Origin: Ochrobactrum quorumnocens
GTDB lineage: Bacteria > Pseudomonadota > Alphaproteobacteria > Rhizobiales > Rhizobiaceae
NCBI RefSeq assembly: GCF_002278035.1
Contig: NZ_CP022604.1
Location: 558,001-622,000, forward strand
Reading direction: 5' to 3'
DNA length: 64,000 nucleotides
Both the position numbers and the translations under genes were made by a program. Of the stretch, positions 61,792 to 64,000 are shown piece after piece (the first letter of the stretch is position 1; each line of letters opens with the position of its first letter). The notes under the pieces are model-generated. The model saw only the letters and a list, made by a program, of their open reading frames with translations. It was not told the origin of the DNA and did not search any database.

Positions 61792-63783
61792 ATGAATGTC
61801 GAGATTGGCCATTTCGCGCTTGTTCTGGCACTGGCTTTGTCAGTGGTTCAGTCTATCGCGCCGGTCGTAGGTGCGCAGCGTAGAGACATGCAGTTGATGG
61901 GGGTTGCAGTACCAACTGCACTGGCCGTCTTTGCGTTGATTGCGTTCTCTTTCATGGTTCTGACATTCGCCTATGTCGTCTCTGACTTTTCGGTCCTTAA
62001 CGTGGTCGAAAACTCCCATTCGCAAAAACCGATGCTTTATAAAATTACCGGCGTTTGGGGCAATCATGAAGGCTCTATGTTGCTGTGGGTGCTGATTCTT
62101 AGTTTCTTCAGTGCGCTGGTTGCAGCCTTTTCCGGCAATTTGCCAGAAACCCTGCGTGCGAACGTTCTTGGCGTTCAGGGCTGGATTGGAACTGCCTTTC
62201 TGGCCTTCATCATTTTCACTTCCAATCCATTTACGCGCATTATTCCAGCACCGATTGAAGGTGGCGATTTGAACCCGATCCTTCAGGATATAGGTCTCGC
62301 GATCCATCCTCCGTTGCTCTATCTCGGCTATGTTGGCTTTTCTGTATGCTTTTCCTTTGCTGTCGCTGCCCTCATCGAAGGTCGTATTGATGCGGCATGG
62401 GCGCGTTGGGTTCGCCCTTGGGCGCTGGTCGCGTGGATGTTCCTGACGGGCGGCATTGCAATGGGCTCTTACTGGGCCTATTACGAGCTCGGCTGGGGCG
62501 GCTGGTGGTTCTGGGATCCGGTCGAAAATGCGTCCTTCATGCCATGGCTGGTTGGAACGGCACTGCTGCATTCAGCGATTGTCATGGAAAAACGCTCGGC
62601 CCTCAAAATCTGGACAGTGCTGCTCGCGATCCTGACTTTCTCACTGTCGCTTTTGGGAACCTTCCTTGTGCGTTCCGGCGTATTGACGTCAGTGCATAGT
62701 TTTGCGACCGATCCGGGACGAGGCCTGTTCATTCTCGCTATTCTTGCCATCTTCATCGGTGGTTCTCTGTCGCTTTTCGCTCTTCGCGTTCAGAGCCTGT
62801 CTTCGGGCGGATTGTTCCAACCGATCTCGCGCGAAGGCGCCTTGGTCTTCAATAATCTCTTTCTCACAACCGCTGCCGCAACCGTTCTTATCGGTACGCT
62901 CTATCCACTCTTGCTGGAAGTGTTGACTGGTGACAAGATTTCGGTCGGCGCTCCCTTCTTCAACATGACCTTCGGACCATTGATGATCCCACTGCTGTTC
63001 GCTGTGCCTTTTGGTCCGCTGCTTGCCTGGAAGCGAGGAGACCTATACGGCGTTGCGCAACGGCTGATGACTGCATTCGCATTGTCACTCATTACGGTCG
63101 GTATTGTGATTTGGCGCAGCGAGGCTCATTCCGTGCTCGCAGCGCTCGGCATCGGTCTTGCTGTATGGCTGATCCTTGGTAGCTTGACTGATCTCTGGTT
63201 GAAGGCCGGTATCGGCAAGGTTTCCGCGAGCAAAGCGCTGTTGCGCTTTAAAGGACTGCCACGTTCGGTATTCGGGACAGCTCTTGCGCATATTGGCCTT
63301 GGCGTGACTTTGCTCGGTATTATAAGCGTCACGACGTATGGTACCGAAAGTGTACTGTTGATGCGCCCGGGGGATACGACAAAGGTTGCGGATTATTCGC
63401 TACGCTTTGAAGGTCTACGTCCTTTGACCGGTTCAAACTTCACAGAAAACCGCGGCACGTTTACACTGCTGGATTCATCAAATCGTGACCTGGGTCTGAT
63501 CGAACCGTCTAAGAGGTTTTTCCCGGCCCGTCAGATGCCAACCACTGAATCAGGCATCCGTACTTTATGGTTCAGTCAGGTTTACGTGGCTTTAGGCGAT
63601 GAACCTGGCAATGGCTCCATCGTGGTGCGCGTTTGGTGGAAGCCGGATGTAACGCTGATCTGGTACGGTGCGCTCATCATGATGGTGGGGGCGATGTTCT
63701 CGCTCGCTGACCGTCGCCTGCGTGTCGGCGCTCCATCAAAGGCGCGCAAGTCCGCATCAAAGGAAGCAGAGGCGACAGCATGA
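61792..63783 (+). CDS. cycK: Heme lyase CcmF (CycK)
   Basis: The 663-residue membrane protein has many transmembrane helices and the WWD heme-handling motif [20 protein letters not shown] (~residue 240). [40 protein letters not shown] and [20 protein letters not shown] are typical of CcmF. It attaches heme to apocytochrome c with CcmH/CcmI. The stop overlaps the cycL start by 4 bp. Confidence 0.95.
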   Translation: MNVEIGHFALVLALALSVVQSIAPVVGAQRRDMQLMGVAVPTALAVFALIAFSFMVLTFAYVVSDFSVLNVVENSHSQKPMLYKITGVWGNHEGSMLLWVLILSFFSALVAAFSGNLPETLRANVLGVQGWIGTAFLAFIIFTSNPFTRIIPAPIEGGDLNPILQDIGLAIHPPLLYLGYVGFSVCFSFAVAALIEGRIDAAWARWVRPWALVAWMFLTGGIAMGSYWAYYELGWGGWWFWDPVENASFMPWLVGTALLHSAIVMEKRSALKIWTVLLAILTFSLSLLGTFLVRSGVLTSVHSFATDPGRGLFILAILAIFIGGSLSLFALRVQSLSSGGLFQPISREGALVFNNLFLTTAAATVLIGTLYPLLLEVLTGDKISVGAPFFNMTFGPLMIPLLFAVPFGPLLAWKRGDLYGVAQRLMTAFALSLITVGIVIWRSEAHSVLAALGIGLAVWLILGSLTDLWLKAGIGKVSASKALLRFKGLPRSVFGTALAHIGLGVTLLGIISVTTYGTESVLLMRPGDTTKVADYSLRFEGLRPLTGSNFTENRGTFTLLDSSNRDLGLIEPSKRFFPARQMPTTESGIRTLWFSQVYVALGDEPGNGSIVVRVWWKPDVTLIWYGALIMMVGAMFSLADRRLRVGAPSKARKSASKEAEATA

Positions 63784-64000
63784 GGATATGCAAACGTCTT
63801 TCCTTGCTTCTTCTGGGATTGTCGCTGGTATTTAGCGGATCAGCCGCTCTGGCAGTCAATCCAGATGAAGTGCTCGGCGACCCTCAGCTTGAAAAACGAG
63901 CGCGAGAGATATCGGCGGAACTTCGCTGCATGGTCTGTCAGAACGAATCGATTGACGATTCAAATGCCGAACTGGCGCGCGACCTGCGTGTTCTCGTGCG
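63780..64000 (+). CDS. cycL: Cytochrome c maturation protein CcmH/CycL, N-terminal part (3' truncated by window)
   Basis: The first 73 residues are present: a signal peptide ([20 protein letters not shown]) and the redox motif [20 protein letters not shown], which reduces apocytochrome cysteines before heme attachment. It is translationally coupled to cycK (ATGA). The gene continues beyond the window edge. Confidence 0.93.
   Translation, partial: MRICKRLSLLLLGLSLVFSGSAALAVNPDEVLGDPQLEKRAREISAELRCMVCQNESIDDSNAELARDLRVLV

Overview
The window is a piece of chromosome from an alphaproteobacterium of the order Hyphomicrobiales (Rhizobiales), family Brucellaceae. The best fit is the Ochrobactrum/Brucella group. 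This placement is inferred from gene families and gene neighbourhoods: a MucR/Ros zinc-finger regulator, a FeuP/FeuQ two-component pair with a small secreted protein upstream, the cycHJKL cytochrome c maturation operon, betI-betA-betB without betC, DUF1491, DUF2336, DUF5330, DUF1254/DUF1214 and DUF6456 proteins, and many rhizobial-type mosaic intergenic repeats. No rRNA, tRNA, CRISPR array or transposase gene was seen.

Layout. 0-5.5 kb: tail of a polysaccharide deacetylase, a DUF1499 protein, an MBL-fold hydrolase, the biotin transporter bioY, two ureide/purine catabolism genes (ureidoglycolate lyase, 5-hydroxyisourate hydrolase) and an orphan DUF2793 protein. 5.7-10.9 kb: an AraC regulator and the glycine-betaine operon betIAB with a visible BetI operator. 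10.9-27.9 kb: a GreA/GreB-like factor, CorA, a GntR-MFS pair, a HerA-like ATPase, an L,D-transpeptidase, a haloacid dehalogenase, Fe-SOD, two c-type cytochromes, an acyl-CoA synthetase, a MATE pump, oligopeptidase B and MsrB. 28-42 kb: MucR, a protein with only the DnaA DNA-binding domain plus a DUF6456 partner, an amidase, SufE, a membrane histidine kinase with a peptidoglycan-binding partner, several DUF proteins and a class A PBP.

42.0-56.7 kb is the notable region: an apparently complete Rhodobacter-type gene transfer agent (GTA) cluster on the plus strand. Order: small terminase, large terminase, portal, small membrane protein, prohead protease, HK97 capsid, connector, head closure, a tiny ORF, DUF3168 tail terminator, major tail protein, two tail chaperones, a short tape measure, DUF2460, DUF2163, NlpC/P60 peptidase, a 1270-residue tail-tip protein, and a holin-like small membrane protein. 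There is no integrase, repressor or replication gene. Ahead of it lie a sigma70-like promoter and a roughly 95-nt segment with three hairpins, the last terminator-like (small RNA or attenuator). A second terminator follows the capsid gene, and a mosaic repeat splits the cluster between the tail terminator and the major tail protein.

56.9-64 kb: a FeuN-like secreted protein with feuP and feuQ, a lipoprotein, and cycH-cycJ-cycK-cycL (ccmI, ccmE, ccmF, start of ccmH).

A theme across the window is that mosaic palindromic repeats sit exactly at gene ends. At least eight genes take their in-frame stop codon from a repeat boundary, and two more end exactly where another palindromic or MITE-like element starts.
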